From contig NZ_CACSIJ010000012.1 in the NCBI RefSeq assembly GCF_902705855.1, forward strand, positions 476,829 through 539,203: DNA of 62,375 nt. Reading direction: 5' to 3'. Numbering within the stretch: the first letter of the stretch is position 1; each line of letters begins with the position of its first letter. This DNA comes from Zhongshania aliphaticivorans. Its GTDB lineage: Bacteria > Pseudomonadota > Gammaproteobacteria > Pseudomonadales > Spongiibacteraceae. A program made the translations under genes and the position numbers. The notes below the pieces were generated by a model. The model was not told the origin of the DNA, ran no database searches, and saw only the letters and a list, made by a program, of their open reading frames with translations. Positions 61,998 through 62,375 of the stretch are shown piece by piece.

Positions 61998-62375
61998 ATG
62001 ACTCCCAAAAGCGGATTTTCAATCAAATTATTAAAAGACTACGAATGGCCCGTGGATGTGAAAATTCCATTTGTTAACGCAGATGGCGAAGGTGATTACG
62101 AAACGCATCGATTCATTGGCGTCTTTAAGCATTTAAAGATGGACGAAGTAAATGAAATGCTTGCTGGCCTGCAAGAAAAAATTAAGCAGGTAACCGCTGA
62201 TGTTGAAGCGAATGAGGCCTCTGGTTTGCGCACAGCAGAAATTATTGCCAGTCATCAAGTCGATTTATACATGGGTATTTGGACGGGCTGGCGCGATGAT
62301 TTAACCGGCGAAGATGACAAGCCTTTAGCGTACAGCGAAGAGGCCAAACGTCAGCTGCTTGGACAAAAGATGATT
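61998..62375 (+). CDS. Probable tail assembly chaperone (partial)
   Basis: 126 codons visible from ATG 61998 (AGGAAAT upstream), cut by the window end. KSGFSIKLLKDYEWPVDVKIPFVNADGE and a helical, acidic body (GVFKHLKMDEVNEMLAGLQEKIKQ) fit the chaperone encoded between tail tube and tape measure. A frameshifted extension may lie beyond the window. Confidence 0.6.
   Translation, partial: MTPKSGFSIKLLKDYEWPVDVKIPFVNADGEGDYETHRFIGVFKHLKMDEVNEMLAGLQEKIKQVTADVEANEASGLRTAEIIASHQVDLYMGIWTGWRDDLTGEDDKPLAYSEEAKRQLLGQKMI

Overview
The window reads as a chromosome segment of a marine-type gammaproteobacterium (gene orders amgK-murU / lptD-surA-pdxA-rsmA-apaG-apaH, folB-folK / tsaD / rpsU-yqeY-dnaG-rpoD and a cyo quinol-oxidase operon; best guess the Cellvibrionales/Spongiibacteraceae neighbourhood, inferred from protein similarity by eye only) carrying a Mu-like transposable prophage that occupies the right 40 percent and runs off the window end.

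Layout. 1-2.3 kb: minus-strand sensor kinase with a downstream single-domain response regulator cut by the window start. 2.5-5.7 kb: minus-strand amgK-murU-rpe-gph run (peptidoglycan recycling plus central carbon housekeeping). 5.8-13.7 kb: plus-strand lptD-surA-pdxA-rsmA-apaG-apaH-cca. 13.7-15.7 kb: minus-strand tsaD, folB, folK. 15.8-20.5 kb: macromolecular-synthesis cluster rpsU-yqeY-dnaG-rpoD, followed by a strong hairpin and a small lipoprotein. 21.1-25.6 kb: minus-strand signalling trio (class III cyclase with receiver, single receiver, hybrid kinase). 25.7 kb: CAU-anticodon tRNA with a GC-box promoter and a long inverted repeat behind it. 26.1-27.0 kb: orphan oxidase subunit IV/III-like pair ending in a perfect terminator. 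27.1-28.4 kb: MFS transporter, divergent from 28.5-33.4 kb cyoABCD plus a SURF1-like gene (no cyoE). 33.4-35.3 kb: RegB/RegA-type redox two-component pair. 35.4-37.4 kb: duplicated-PAS kinase and its response regulator.

Prophage (about 37.45 kb to window end). Left-end repeats; leftward repressor; compact operator/promoter region; Ner-like regulator; early small genes; DDE transposase (MuA type) and AAA ATPase target selector (MuB type) separated by a terminator-like hairpin; a run of small early proteins (several winged-helix or zinc-ribbon-like), DUF3164, GemA and a Mor-like activator; lysis block (holin, lytic transglycosylase, spanin pair) with a TraR/DksA-like zinc finger; DUF2730, gp26-like, small and large terminase, portal, gpF, gpG, protease/scaffold, decoration, major head (gpT type), HI1506-like, DUF1320, gp37-like, a tail-tube-like protein and the start of a likely tail chaperone. 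The replication/packaging/head modules are Mu-type, while the tail genes look like those of the siphovirus-shaped transposable phages (B3/D3112 group) because a tube-like protein stands where Mu has its sheath.

The most interesting non-routine signals are regulatory: a 17-base identical, 12-base-palindrome site upstream of both the lysis block and the head block; an early promoter whose spacer is a perfect 14-base palindrome and whose predicted transcript is nearly leaderless; a hairpin plus 28-codon ORF between transposase and ATPase genes; a structured 55-codon ORF bridging gpF and gpG; and two well-formed genes lying antisense to the phage operons. No CRISPR array, rRNA or insertion sequence was seen.
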